DNA of 47,178 nucleotides from Actinomycetota bacterium. GTDB taxonomy: Bacteria > Actinomycetota > Acidimicrobiia > Acidimicrobiales > RAAP-2. The translations under genes were made by a program, and so were the position numbers. The stretch spans positions 1 to 47,178 of the forward strand of contig JAJPJV010000017.1 of the NCBI GenBank assembly GCA_021324045.1. The letters are read 5' to 3'. Each line of letters starts with the position of its first letter. Position 1 is the stretch's first letter. Positions 24,801 to 33,451 of the stretch are shown here, piece after piece. The notes beneath the pieces are model-generated. The model was given only the letters and a program-made list of their open reading frames with translations. It did not search any database and had not been told where the DNA came from.

Positions 24801-27383
24801 ATGACGCCTCGCAATCCCGTCCCTGACAAACCCACCCTCGAAGGGCTCGAGGCTAAGTGGTCGACGATCTGGCAAGCGGAGGGGACCTACCGGTTCGATC
24901 GCTCTCGACCCCGAGAAGAGGTGTTCTCCATCGACACGCCGCCACCGACCGTCAGTGGTTCCCTCCACATGGGGTCAGCCTTCGGCTACATCCAGACTGA
25001 TGCCATCGCCCGATTCCGACGGATGCGCGGGGACGCCGTCTTCTACCCGATGGGCTGGGACGACAATGGCCTGCCCACGGTCCGACGCGTGCAGAACTAT
25101 TTCGGCGTTCGCTGCGATCCCAGCCTGCCCTATGACCCCTCCTTTGCACCGAGACCACCAACGGGCGAGGATCTCGGTTCCGGGCGCGGCACCCGTCGCG
25201 AAGTGGCGATCTCGCGCCGAAACTTCATCGAGCTCTGCCATCGCCTGACCGCAGAAGACGAGCAGGTCTTCGAACAACTCTGGCGCGGCCTGGGTCTATC
25301 GGTGGACTGGTCGCTGGCGTACACGACCATCGACGACCGGTCGCGACGCGCCGCGCAGCGAGCGTTCCTGCGCAATCTCGCCCGCGGCGAGGCCTACCAG
25401 GCCGAGGCGCCCACGCTATGGGACGTCGACTTCCAGACCGCCGTTGCCCAAGCTGAGCTCGAGGATCGGGAACGCCCCGGCGCGTACCACCGCGTCGTCT
25501 TCCACGCCGCCGGGCAGGACATCATCGTCGAGACCACTCGGCCCGAGCTCATCCCCTCTTGCGTCGCCCTGGTCGCCCATCCCGACGACCCGCGCTACCG
25601 CGCGCTGGTGGGGACCACCGTTCGATCGCCGCTGTTCGGCGTACCCGTGCCGGTGCACAGCCATGCGCTCGCCGATCCTGAGAAGGGATCGGGGATCGCG
25701 ATGATCTGCACCTTCGGCGACACCACCGACGTCACCTGGTGGCGCGAGCTCAATCTGCCGACGCGCACGATCATCGGCCGCGACGGTCGCCTTGCCTCGG
25801 AGCGGCCCGAATGGCTCCCCGACGGTCCCTGGGAGGCACTGGCGGGCGAGACGGTAAGCGGGGCACGCAAGCGCATCGTCGAGTTGCTCCGTGCGTCCGG
25901 TGAGCTCCAGGGCGATCCCCGCCCGATCGTCCACGCGGTCAAGTTCTACGAGAAGGGCGAGCACCCCCTAGAAATCGTCTCGAGCCGGCAGTGGTACATC
26001 CGCAATGGTGGGCGTGACGAGGCCATCCGCGCTGCCATGCTCGAACGCGGCCGCCAGTTGCGCTGGCACCCCGAGTTCATGCGCGTCCGCTACGAGCACT
26101 GGGTCGAAGGCCTCAACGGCGACTGGCTCATCAGCCGCCAGCAGGCCTTCGGCGTCCCGTTCCCGGTCTGGTACCCGGTGCGAGAGGATGGGACGGTCGA
26201 CCGCGACCGTCCCATCCTCGCTGAGGAGTCGGCCCTACCGGTCGACCCCTCGACGGATTGCCCTCCAGGCTTCGACGAGGCCTCAAGGGGTCGCCCTGGT
26301 GGGTTCGTCGGTGACCCTGACGTGATGGACACCTGGGCGACCTCGTCGCTCACCCCGCAAATCGCCTGCGGCTGGGAGGACGACCCCGATCTGTTCCGCC
26401 GAACGTTCCCGATGAACCTGCGGCCTCAGGGCCCCGAGATCATCCGAACCTGGCTCTTCTCGACGGCGCTCCGATCGCATTACGAGCATGGCGCGCTGCC
26501 GTGGTCCGATGCCTCCATCAACGGGTGGGTGCTCGACCCCGACCGCAAGAAGATGTCGAAGTCCAAAGGCAACGTCGTGACCCCCCAGCCGCTCGTCGAC
26601 GAGTTCGGTGCAGACGGCCTGCGCTACTGGGCAGCGAGCGGACGCCCGGGTGCCGACACCGCGGTGGACGAGGGGCAGATGCGAGTCGGGCGGCGTTTGG
26701 CAATCAAGATCCTCAACGCCTCCAAGTTCGTCATCGCTCGTCTGGGTGGAGGAGAAGCGCCCGGGGTCGCGGCGGTCACTGAGGCGCTCGACGCGGCGAT
26801 GCTCGCCGAGCTGTCCGAGGTCTGTGAGGAGGCCACCGAGGCGTTCGAGGCGTTCGACTACACCCGGGCCCTCGAGAGCGCGGAACGCTTCTTCTGGTCG
26901 TTCTGCGACGACTACCTCGAGCTCGTGAAGTCGAGGGCCTACGGTCAACCCCAAGGTCCCGACGCCTCGCAATCGGTGCGCTCTGCGCACGCGGCGCTCG
27001 CCACCGCCCTCTCCGTCCAGCAGCGGCTGTTCGCCCCGTTCCTGCCCTTCGCGACCGAAGAGGCATGGAGCTGGTGGCAGGCGGGCTCCATCCACCGTGC
27101 ACCCTGGCCACGCGCTGGCGAGGTCCGCCCCAGCTCCCTGCGTCCCGGCCCGAACGTCTTCGAGGTCGCCGCCGCGGTGGTAGGGGCCGTGCGCCGACAC
27201 AAGACCGCAGAGAAGCGCTCCCTGCGTGCTCGCGTGTCCAGGGTCGAGGTGATCGACACGCCAGAGCGCCTCGGCGCGGTCGCCGCAGCGGCTGCCGATA
27301 TCGGCGAAGCGGGCAACATCGCAGACCTGGTGCTCACCGAGGGCGAGCCCGCGACGGTGCTCGTCGAGCTCAGCGGGGGGTGA
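24801..27383 (+). CDS. valS: Valyl-tRNA synthetase
   Basis: An 860-residue class I synthetase for tRNA-Val. The HIGH-type motif is PTVSGSLHMGSAFGYIQTD (about residues 50-68), followed by MGWDDNGLPTVRRVQNYFGVRCDP, which is typical of actinobacterial ValRS. The CP1 editing insertion occupies about 200-400. KMSKS (584-588) lies in DRKKMSKSKGN, before a C-terminal anticodon-binding helical domain. The ATG at 24801 is chosen because the protein begins there in the family style and a -10 hexamer sits 9 nt upstream. Confidence 0.95.
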   Translation: MTPRNPVPDKPTLEGLEAKWSTIWQAEGTYRFDRSRPREEVFSIDTPPPTVSGSLHMGSAFGYIQTDAIARFRRMRGDAVFYPMGWDDNGLPTVRRVQNYFGVRCDPSLPYDPSFAPRPPTGEDLGSGRGTRREVAISRRNFIELCHRLTAEDEQVFEQLWRGLGLSVDWSLAYTTIDDRSRRAAQRAFLRNLARGEAYQAEAPTLWDVDFQTAVAQAELEDRERPGAYHRVVFHAAGQDIIVETTRPELIPSCVALVAHPDDPRYRALVGTTVRSPLFGVPVPVHSHALADPEKGSGIAMICTFGDTTDVTWWRELNLPTRTIIGRDGRLASERPEWLPDGPWEALAGETVSGARKRIVELLRASGELQGDPRPIVHAVKFYEKGEHPLEIVSSRQWYIRNGGRDEAIRAAMLERGRQLRWHPEFMRVRYEHWVEGLNGDWLISRQQAFGVPFPVWYPVREDGTVDRDRPILAEESALPVDPSTDCPPGFDEASRGRPGGFVGDPDVMDTWATSSLTPQIACGWEDDPDLFRRTFPMNLRPQGPEIIRTWLFSTALRSHYEHGALPWSDASINGWVLDPDRKKMSKSKGNVVTPQPLVDEFGADGLRYWAASGRPGADTAVDEGQMRVGRRLAIKILNASKFVIARLGGGEAPGVAAVTEALDAAMLAELSEVCEEATEAFEAFDYTRALESAERFFWSFCDDYLELVKSRAYGQPQGPDASQSVRSAHAALATALSVQQRLFAPFLPFATEEAWSWWQAGSIHRAPWPRAGEVRPSSLRPGPNVFEVAAAVVGAVRRHKTAEKRSLRARVSRVEVIDTPERLGAVAAAAADIGEAGNIADLVLTEGEPATVLVELSGG

Positions 27384-27420
27384 GCACGCCGAGCGTTCGG
27401 GCATATCCGCCCAGTTCCCG

Positions 27421-27945
27421 ATGTTGAAGAAGAACATGGCCGTGGAAGCAAGCCAAGATGAGGGACTGACGAGCACACCACCAAGGGTGACCGTGCGCGA
27501 GCTCGGTCACCTGGTGCTCTACGTCACAGACGTGAGCCTTTCCGCGGCTTTCTACCGTGACATCCTGGGGTGGCGCCAGATCCTGCCCAAGCCCGGTGAG
27601 CCGTTCGTAGGCATGGCCGCCTTCTCAGGAGGGCGAACCCATCATGAGCTGCTCCTCATCGAAGTCGGGAGGGGAGCGCAGCCGATTCCGGCCGGGCGCC
27701 GTGTCGGGATGTACCACTTCGGGCTCAAGGTTGGCGACTCCGACGACGATCTGCGCGCCGTCCTGCACCGAATCCAGCAGGCGGGGGTCACGGTGCTCGG
27801 AGCCTCTGACCACACGGTGACCCACAGTCTTTACATCGCCGATCCCGACGGCAACGAAGTCGAGCTCTACATCGACGTCCCTGGCGTCGACTGGCGTCAC
27901 GACGAATCGCTCTTCGCTGCCCAAACTCGTCCTCTGCATCTCTGA
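27421..27945 (+). CDS. VOC-superfamily (glyoxalase/extradiol dioxygenase-like) protein
   Basis: A 174-residue protein with two beta-alpha-beta-beta-beta VOC modules. Likely metal ligands are the His of ELGHLVLYV (about 29), the His of GMYHFGLKV (about 99) and the Glu of NEVELYID (about 144). FYRDILGWR and YIADPDGNEVELY are typical of the catechol 2,3-dioxygenase/CatE-like branch. Substrate unknown. The first ATG has no clear ribosome site; the ATG at 27436 (codon 6) is an equal alternative. It lies 37 bp after valS on the same strand. Confidence 0.78.
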   Translation: MLKKNMAVEASQDEGLTSTPPRVTVRELGHLVLYVTDVSLSAAFYRDILGWRQILPKPGEPFVGMAAFSGGRTHHELLLIEVGRGAQPIPAGRRVGMYHFGLKVGDSDDDLRAVLHRIQQAGVTVLGASDHTVTHSLYIADPDGNEVELYIDVPGVDWRHDESLFAAQTRPLHL

Positions 27946-28110
27946 CCCAACGGAACGACCTTGCTAACCAGGAGCGACAGCCCTGGTCCGCAAGGACGAG
28001 CGTTCATGGTTGGTCTGCCAGCGCTAGCCTCCTTCGAGAGGCAGCAAGCGACCGGCAAGCGCAGCAGCCAACCGGTGGTCACAGGGGCGGGTCGCTCGAA
28101 ATCCAACGCA

Positions 28111-28126
28111 GCACCGCCGGTGGTGC
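28111..28126 (+). repeat. Near-perfect 16-bp inverted repeat upstream of the anti-anti-sigma gene
   Basis: GCACCGCCGGTGGTGC pairs with itself in seven of eight positions, with one G-T. It sits 31 bp before the ATG of the RsbV-like gene, in a 211-bp gap that otherwise shows no gene. It could be an operator or an mRNA hairpin. I could not find a clear SigF-type promoter beside it. Confidence 0.35.
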
Positions 28127-28156
28127 AAGCACGTGCCGGGGGGCGGAGGCAGCCAC

Positions 28157-28498
28157 ATGGATCAGAACTTCGCAGTCGCGACTGAGGAGCGTGCTGGCAT
28201 ACCGGTGGTCCGGGCGTTCGGTGAGATCGACGTGGCGAGTGCACCGATCCTCCGAGAACAGCTTGAAGCGGCGCTGGAAGGGGGGGCATCGACCGTCATC
28301 GTCGACCTGCTCGACGTCACGTTCTTGGACTCCACCGGGCTCGGCGTGCTCGTCGGGGCAATGAGCGGCTGCCAGGGACGCAATGGAACGCTGAGGCTCG
28401 TGGTCGGCGAGCGCCGCATCCTCAAGGTGCTCGAGATCACGGGCCTGCGCGCGGTCTTCCCGCTGTTCAGCACGCTCGAGGAGGCCCTCGCCGGATGA
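28157..28498 (+). CDS. rsbV: STAS-domain anti-anti-sigma factor (RsbV/SpoIIAA family)
   Basis: A 113-residue single STAS domain. The phosphorylatable serine S59 lies in TFLDSTGLGVLVG, the standard RsbV/SpoIIAA site. When unphosphorylated it should bind the anti-sigma factor and free the sigma factor. The ATG at 28157 has GGAGG about 8 nt upstream, so the few upstream codons are not used. Its stop overlaps the next gene (ATGA). Confidence 0.88.
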   Translation: MDQNFAVATEERAGIPVVRAFGEIDVASAPILREQLEAALEGGASTVIVDLLDVTFLDSTGLGVLVGAMSGCQGRNGTLRLVVGERRILKVLEITGLRAVFPLFSTLEEALAG

Positions 28499-28896
28499 GC
28501 GATCATGCCACCAAGAGGGCCGAGCACGTGGAGCTGTGTATCCCCGCCCAAGCCGACCTGATGGTGTTGGCCCGCTTCACGACAGCGACCGTTGCCAGCC
28601 GCCTCGGCTTCAGCATCGACGAGATCGAGGACCTTCGACTCGCAGTCGACGAGATCTGCCTGTCGCTTTTGGGCGAGACCCCAAGCGGGCGCCTCCGCCT
28701 TCACATCTCGAGCGACGCCGAGTCGCTCGAGATCACCGGCGTCCACGAGGATGAAGGGAACGTGGCAACCACCCCATGGGAGCCTCACGACGAGCTGTCC
28801 AGCCGGATTCTGGCTGCGCTCGTAGACGAGCACGGCCATGGACACATCGAGGGAAGACGATGCGCTTGGCTGCGCAAGAAGCTCACCTCCACCTGA
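28495..28896 (+). CDS. rsbW: RsbW/UsfX-like anti-sigma factor
   Basis: A 133-residue GHKL-type protein overlapping rsbV (ATGA) and sigF. LRLAVDEICLSLL (47-59) aligns with the N-box of RsbW. The position of the Mg-coordinating Asn of Bacillus RsbW/SpoIIAB (EACTNAV) is not Asn here, and no clear G1 DxGxG box is seen. As I recall, Mycobacterium UsfX (anti-SigF) has the same LRLAVDE pattern. It should bind the sigma factor encoded next to it, but kinase activity towards RsbV is doubtful from the motif. Confidence 0.78.
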   Translation: MSDHATKRAEHVELCIPAQADLMVLARFTTATVASRLGFSIDEIEDLRLAVDEICLSLLGETPSGRLRLHISSDAESLEITGVHEDEGNVATTPWEPHDELSSRILAALVDEHGHGHIEGRRCAWLRKKLTST

Positions 28897-29645
28897 ACGC
28901 ATCGGCGAACGAGGGCCGGTCCGCCGACACCCATCGGAAATTCGCGCGTTACGTGCAACGTCGCGACCCAGCGATCCGCGACGAGCTGGTGACGATGCAT
29001 CTCGGCCTGGCACATCAGCTTGCGCGGCGGTTCACCAATCGGGGCGAGGCCTATGACGACCTGGTACAGGTCGCGTCACTTGCGATCATCAAGGCCGTCG
29101 ACCGCTTCGATCCGACTCGAGGCGTGGAGTTCACGACCTATGCGACAAGGACCGTCATCGGGGAGTTGAAGCGTCACTTCCGGGACAGAGGGTGGTCGGT
29201 CCGAGCACCTCGGCGGGTCCAGGAGCTCTACCTCGAGCTGGGCCAGACGATCAGCGACCTCTCCCAACAGCTCGGCAGGTCGCCTCGGGTGGATGAACTT
29301 GCCAAGGCGACCGGAGCGACCGAGGAAGCGGTGCTCGAAGCACTCGAAGCCGGGCAAGGCTACCGGAGCACGTCGATCGACGTTGCGGATCGCCAGGACG
29401 AGCTCCTCGCTCGGCGCCTCAGCATCGACGATTCGCGCCTCGCCGAGATCGACGATCGATCGGTGTTGGCGCCGGCACTGGCACGGCTCGCCCCGCGCGA
29501 ACGCTGGATTCTCCACCTCCGGTTCGTCGACGGCCTGACGCAGTCCGAGATCGCTGCCCAAATCGGCATCAGCCAGATGCATGTCTCGCGCCTTTTGAAG
29601 GCCAGCCTCGCCCAACTGCGCCGCGCCTTCGCCGAAGGAGCCTGA
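28860..29645 (+). CDS. sigF: Group 3 sigma factor, SigF/SigB type
   Basis: A 261-residue sigma-70 family protein with regions 2, 3 and 4. Region 2 has RFTNRGEAYDDLVQVASLAIIKAVDRFDPTRGVEFTTYA (about 44-82) and IGELKRHFRDRGWSVRAPRR. Region 3 is ISDLSQQLGRSPRVDELAKATG, and region 4 is LAPRERWILHLRFVDGLTQSEIAAQIGISQMHVSRLLK. It should direct a stress or stationary-phase regulon under RsbV/RsbW control. The ATG at 28860 lies inside the end of rsbW (37-bp overlap), behind GGGAAG. Confidence 0.9.
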   Translation: MRLAAQEAHLHLNASANEGRSADTHRKFARYVQRRDPAIRDELVTMHLGLAHQLARRFTNRGEAYDDLVQVASLAIIKAVDRFDPTRGVEFTTYATRTVIGELKRHFRDRGWSVRAPRRVQELYLELGQTISDLSQQLGRSPRVDELAKATGATEEAVLEALEAGQGYRSTSIDVADRQDELLARRLSIDDSRLAEIDDRSVLAPALARLAPRERWILHLRFVDGLTQSEIAAQIGISQMHVSRLLKASLAQLRRAFAEGA

Positions 29646-29651
29646 GCTCGG

Positions 29652-29669
29652 CCCTCGAAGCGAGGAGGC
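29652..29669. terminator. Short hairpin in the convergent sigF/ligD gap
   Basis: CCTCG (29653-29657) and CGAGG (29661-29665) form a 5-bp stem around AAG, in the 32-bp gap between two convergent genes. There is no T-tract. It may help end both transcripts, but the stem is short. Confidence 0.3.
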
Positions 29670-29677
29670 AGGCCGCG

Positions 29678-31111
29678 TCAGGACTCGCGCACCACCTCAG
29701 CCGGCGACTTGTCCGGACGCAATCCCCGCCACGAGGGTTGCCGGAGCCGGCCGTCGCGGGTCCACTGGGCGAATTCGACCTCGCCGACGAGCATCGGCTC
29801 CACCCACAGCACCTGGGGCACGGGTGGCACCGTGGTAAACGGGCACTGGGTCCGGCGGATCTCCGCCAGGCGTCGCGCCAGCGCCTCGAGGGCCTCGTCG
29901 CTGAACCCGGTACCGACCTTCCCCACGTACGCGAGCCCATCGCCTTTGGGGATCCCCACGACCAGGGCACCCAAGCGGCCCTGTCGGTGCCCCTTGCCGG
30001 GCGTAAAGCCGCCGATCACCACTTCTTGGGTTCGTCGGCCCTTCACCTTCACCCACAGTTGGGAACGTCGGCCAGGTTGGTAGGGGCTGTCTCGCCGCTT
30101 GCACACGACGCCCTCGAGACCACGACCCAGTGCAGCACGGAGCACGTCGGTGCCGACACGATCGGTGAAGGCCTGCGGTGTGGACCAGTGCGCGCCCTCG
30201 AGGCGAAGCGAAACCAGCAGCTCGCGGCGCCGGTCGTAGGGCACGTCGAGCAGCGGTCGTCCGTCGAGGTGCAAGACGTCGAACACGACGTAGGTCACCG
30301 GAACCGAAGCAGTCAGGCGGCGGGCCCTCGCGAGCTCTGCGACGTGCATTCGGCGCTGCAAGCGCGTGAAACTCGGACGGCCGGCGTCGTCCCACGCAAC
30401 GATCTCCCCGTCGAGGAGCGCCTGGCGGGAACCGAGTGCCAGCCCGATCCCGTGCAGCTCGGGATAGGTGGCGGTGATGTTCAGGTCGTTACGGGAACGG
30501 AAGTGGACCCGTCCGCGCTCGACGTAGGCCAGTGCTCTGACGCCGTCCCACTTCAGCTCGTACGCCCAGCCCTCGTCCGAGGACGGCAACGGACCGGGCT
30601 GGGCCAACATGGGAGAGAGGTGATCGGGCAGCGGCTGCCAGTCGCGGGGAGGGGGATCCATCCGGTGGATCATCCAGCGCCGCGTGCCCGTCTGAAACAG
30701 CGCGTAGCGACCTGTGACGCGTCGTCCGTGCAAGACGACAACCACCTCGCGCTCGGAGCACTTCTCGCACTCGAAGTCACCCTCGTCCCAGAGCGAGACG
30801 CTCCCCGCTCCGTACTCACCTTCGGGGATCTCACCCTCGAAACCCGCGTACTCCAAGGGGTGATCTTCGGTCGGGATCGCCAAGTGGTTCCGACCAGGGT
30901 CCATGGGTACCCCCATGGGAAGCGCCCACGACACGAGGACACCGTCATGTTCGAGGCGGAAATCCCAGGGCAGTGTCCGAGCGTGGTGCTCGTGCACGAC
31001 AAAGCGCGGACGCCTGCCAGCCGAGCGACCCCCAGGAACCCCTTGCTCGACCGCCGGTGTTCGCCCCGCCAGCCGTGTTGAGCGATCGGCTTGGGGCTTC
31101 GGTGCGCTCAT
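29678..31111 (-). CDS. ligD: LigD-type ATP-dependent DNA ligase with N-terminal 3'-phosphoesterase domain
   Basis: A 477-residue protein with an N-terminal PE domain (about 34-155) and a C-terminal ATP-dependent ligase (about 165-470). The polymerase domain of full LigD is absent. Ligase motifs: nucleotidyl lysine K187 in YELKWDGVRAL, LLDGEIVAWDD, YVVFDVLHLDG, GLEGVVCKR and LWVKVK. In the PE domain, HEHHARTLPWDFRLEHDG keeps the equivalents of Pseudomonas LigD H42, D50, R52 and H84 (TEDHPLEY). The equivalent of H48, a manganese ligand, is Pro48 (codon CCC, checked on the strand). No ku gene is in the window. Probably acts in break or nick repair. Confidence 0.85.
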   Translation of the reverse strand: MSAPKPQADRSTRLAGRTPAVEQGVPGGRSAGRRPRFVVHEHHARTLPWDFRLEHDGVLVSWALPMGVPMDPGRNHLAIPTEDHPLEYAGFEGEIPEGEYGAGSVSLWDEGDFECEKCSEREVVVVLHGRRVTGRYALFQTGTRRWMIHRMDPPPRDWQPLPDHLSPMLAQPGPLPSSDEGWAYELKWDGVRALAYVERGRVHFRSRNDLNITATYPELHGIGLALGSRQALLDGEIVAWDDAGRPSFTRLQRRMHVAELARARRLTASVPVTYVVFDVLHLDGRPLLDVPYDRRRELLVSLRLEGAHWSTPQAFTDRVGTDVLRAALGRGLEGVVCKRRDSPYQPGRRSQLWVKVKGRRTQEVVIGGFTPGKGHRQGRLGALVVGIPKGDGLAYVGKVGTGFSDEALEALARRLAEIRRTQCPFTTVPPVPQVLWVEPMLVGEVEFAQWTRDGRLRQPSWRGLRPDKSPAEVVRES

Positions 31112-31140
31112 TGCGTTCGAAGTGCCATGCTTGCCGGCCA

Positions 31141-31599
31141 GTGCCGCGTCTGCTCATCGTCCACCACACGGCGTCCCCATCGCTGCACACCCTTTACGAG
31201 GCGGTCGTGGCGGGCGCGACCAATCCGGAGATCGAAGGAGTAGAGGTCGTGACCCGGCCCGCGCTCGTTGCCGGCGCCGTCGAGGTCCTCGAGGCGGACG
31301 GCTACCTGCTGGGAACCCCTGCGAACATCGGCTACATGGCCGGGGCACTCAAACATTTCTTCGACCAGATCTACTACCCGTGCCTCGAGGCGACTCGAAC
31401 GCGGCCCTATGCGCTGTACGTACACGGGAACAGTGACACAGGTGGCGCCGTTCGTGCGGTGGAGGCCATCGCGACCGGTCTGGGCTGGCGCAGGTGCCAG
31501 AGGCCCGTCGAGGTTCTCGGGACCCCGACGAGAGCGGACATCGAGGCGTGCTGGGAACTCGGCGCCTCGGTGGCTGCGGAGCTCGCCTACGCATCGTGA
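31141..31599 (+). CDS. Flavodoxin-like / NAD(P)H-FMN reductase-like protein
   Basis: A 152-residue flavodoxin-fold protein. It starts RLLIVHHTASPSLHTLYEAV (phosphate-binding loop), has GYLLGTPANIGYMAGALKHFFDQIYY (flavin-contact loop) and then ALYVHGNSDTGGAVRAVEAIA. It should bind FMN and act in electron transfer or quinone/flavin reduction. The start is the GTG at 31141; upstream sequence of the same frame lies antisense to ligD. It diverges from ligD across 29 bp and precedes an F420-type oxidoreductase gene by 12 bp, probably in one transcript. Confidence 0.72.
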   Translation: MPRLLIVHHTASPSLHTLYEAVVAGATNPEIEGVEVVTRPALVAGAVEVLEADGYLLGTPANIGYMAGALKHFFDQIYYPCLEATRTRPYALYVHGNSDTGGAVRAVEAIATGLGWRRCQRPVEVLGTPTRADIEACWELGASVAAELAYAS

Positions 31600-31611
31600 G
31601 AGACTGGTCGC

Positions 31612-32496
31612 ATGCACCTTGATCTCCACGTCCCGCGCTTTTCCTGGCCAGGCTGGCCGGGATCGATCGGTCCGACCGTCACCGCAGTCGCCCAGACTGC
31701 CGAAGGCATCGGGGTGCGGACGCTGTCGTTCATGGACCACTGGTTCCAGATGGATCGGGTATGGCCGGCGGAGGAGCCCATGCTGGAGGGATACACCGCG
31801 CTCGGCTACGTCGCAGCCAAGACGCAGCAGCTACGGGTCCGGCTGCTCGTCACCGGCGTGACCTACCGCCACCCTGGATTGCTCGCCAAGACCGTGACCA
31901 CTCTCGACGTGCTCTCCGGCGGCCGCGCCGAGCTGGGGATCGGTGCGGCCTGGTACGAGCGGGAGCACCGCGGCCTCGGCGTGCCGTTCCCGCCGACTGC
32001 GGAGCGATTCGAGCGCCTCGAAGAGGCGATCCAGATCTGCCTGCAGATGTGGAGCGACAACAACGGCCCGTACCAGGGCAAGCACTACCAGCTCGCCGAG
32101 ACGCTGTGTTCTCCCCCGCCCATCAGCACTCCCCGCCCCCGCATCCTGATCGGTGGCGGCGGAGAGCGAAAAACCCTTCGGCTCGTCGCCCAGTACGCGG
32201 ACGCCTGTAATTTCTTCGGGGATCGCGCCGTGATCGCGCACAAGGTGAGCGTGTTACGCCGTCACTGCGACGCCGTCGGGCGAGATCCTCGAGAGATCGA
32301 GGTCACGACCACGCTCATGCTCCCCGACGATGCGTCGGCCGACGACATTCTTCGCGAGGCCGAAGCGCTCGCAGCCGTCGGGGTCCATACGATCATGGCC
32401 CGGCCGACTGGCCCGAATCCGGCAGAGACCCTCGAGGCGCTGTGGGGTCCCCTCGTGCCCAAGCTGGCATCGATCATGGCATCGCCAGCGCCTTGA
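31612..32496 (+). CDS. LLM-class (F420-dependent type) oxidoreductase
   Basis: A 294-residue TIM-barrel enzyme of the bacterial luciferase-like family. Motifs: FMDHWFQMDRVWP (about 40-52), LVTGVTYRHPGLLAKTVTTLDVLSGGRAELGIGAAWYEREHRGLG and ILIGGGGERKTLRLVAQYADACNFFG. The non-prolyl cis-peptide region and phosphate-binding GGGGERKT favour F420 over FMN, but the cofactor is inferred. Part of a three-gene plus-strand run with the flavodoxin-like gene and a second LLM gene. Substrate unknown. Confidence 0.85.
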   Translation: MHLDLHVPRFSWPGWPGSIGPTVTAVAQTAEGIGVRTLSFMDHWFQMDRVWPAEEPMLEGYTALGYVAAKTQQLRVRLLVTGVTYRHPGLLAKTVTTLDVLSGGRAELGIGAAWYEREHRGLGVPFPPTAERFERLEEAIQICLQMWSDNNGPYQGKHYQLAETLCSPPPISTPRPRILIGGGGERKTLRLVAQYADACNFFGDRAVIAHKVSVLRRHCDAVGRDPREIEVTTTLMLPDDASADDILREAEALAAVGVHTIMARPTGPNPAETLEALWGPLVPKLASIMASPAP

Positions 32497-32532
32497 TCGA
32501 TGACCTCCAGCACGTAAGGTGAAGATTCTGGC

Positions 32533-33420
32533 GTGAAGGTTCGCTTCGCGATCGCTCCCCCGGGCAACCTCGCCGGTGTCGACGAGCTTGCCCGTTTTGT
32601 CGATGCGGCAGAGCACCTCGGCTTCGACACGATCTGGCTGTCCGACGTCCCGCTCAGCCCCCTGGTCGACCCCATCGTGGGCTTGGCCTTCGCTGCGGGC
32701 AGGACGAGCCGCATCAAGCTCGGCGCCAACCTCGTTCCGTTCGGCAGGAACCCCTTTCTCCTGGCCAAATCGCTCGCACAGCTCGATGTGCTCGCCCACG
32801 GCCGGGTGCTGCTCAGCCTCGTACGGGGCCTCGACCAGCCTGGCGAAGCTCCGGCATTGGGGATAGCCCGAGCGCACCGAGGCCGCGTGCTCGAAGAGAT
32901 CGTCGAGCTCCTGCGTGCCTGGTGGGCAGGCGCGGCCATCGATCGCGACATGGCACCGTTGCGCTTCGAGGCGCTCAGCTCCCCCGCTCGCCCCAGCCAG
33001 AACCCGCTCGAGCTCTGGCTCGGTGGCAGCGGGCCGCAGGCGCTCCAGCGGGTTGGGCGCGTCGCCGACGGGTGGCTGGGAAGCGCCCTTACGCCTGCCG
33101 AAGCCGGGATCGCTCGACGCGCCATCGAGCATGCCGCGGCCCAGGCAGGCCGGAGGATCGATCCGGAGCACTTCGGCATGAGCCTCGCGTTCGCGTCAAG
33201 GGGCTACGACGAGCGTTCCCTCGCCCAGCTCCGCGCCCGCCGACCGGACGTCCCCCTGGCGGATCTTGCCCCTTCGGGGTTCGAGGAGCTGCGCCGGCTG
33301 GTGAGCCGTTACGTCGCCGAGGGGATCTCCAAATTCGTGCTCCGCCCGGTCGGCCCGATCGGGTCGCTCGAAGACGAGCTGAGCCGCCTCGCCGGCGGGA
33401 TCCTCGACCTGCAGACCTGA
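32533..33420 (+). CDS. Second LLM-class flavin/F420 oxidoreductase
   Basis: A 295-residue luciferase-like monooxygenase-family protein. It shows FVDAAEHLGFDTIWLSDVPLSP, IKLGANLVPFGRNPFLLAKSLAQLDVLAHGRVLLSLVRG, ELWLGGSGPQALQRVGRVADGWLG and a C-terminal KFVLRPVG strand. It differs clearly from the neighbouring LLM protein, so it is not a recent duplicate. It starts at GTG; TAAGGT 12 nt upstream may be a -10 element. Substrate and cofactor (FMN or F420) are not resolved. Confidence 0.82.
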   Translation: MKVRFAIAPPGNLAGVDELARFVDAAEHLGFDTIWLSDVPLSPLVDPIVGLAFAAGRTSRIKLGANLVPFGRNPFLLAKSLAQLDVLAHGRVLLSLVRGLDQPGEAPALGIARAHRGRVLEEIVELLRAWWAGAAIDRDMAPLRFEALSSPARPSQNPLELWLGGSGPQALQRVGRVADGWLGSALTPAEAGIARRAIEHAAAQAGRRIDPEHFGMSLAFASRGYDERSLAQLRARRPDVPLADLAPSGFEELRRLVSRYVAEGISKFVLRPVGPIGSLEDELSRLAGGILDLQT

Positions 33421-33451
33421 CCGGCGATACAAGAAGCGCCTTCTCACCCAT

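Noticed and set aside
29738-31081. Plus-strand 447-codon frame across ligD
   Set aside because: Antisense to all ligase motifs, with no domain and no ribosome site.
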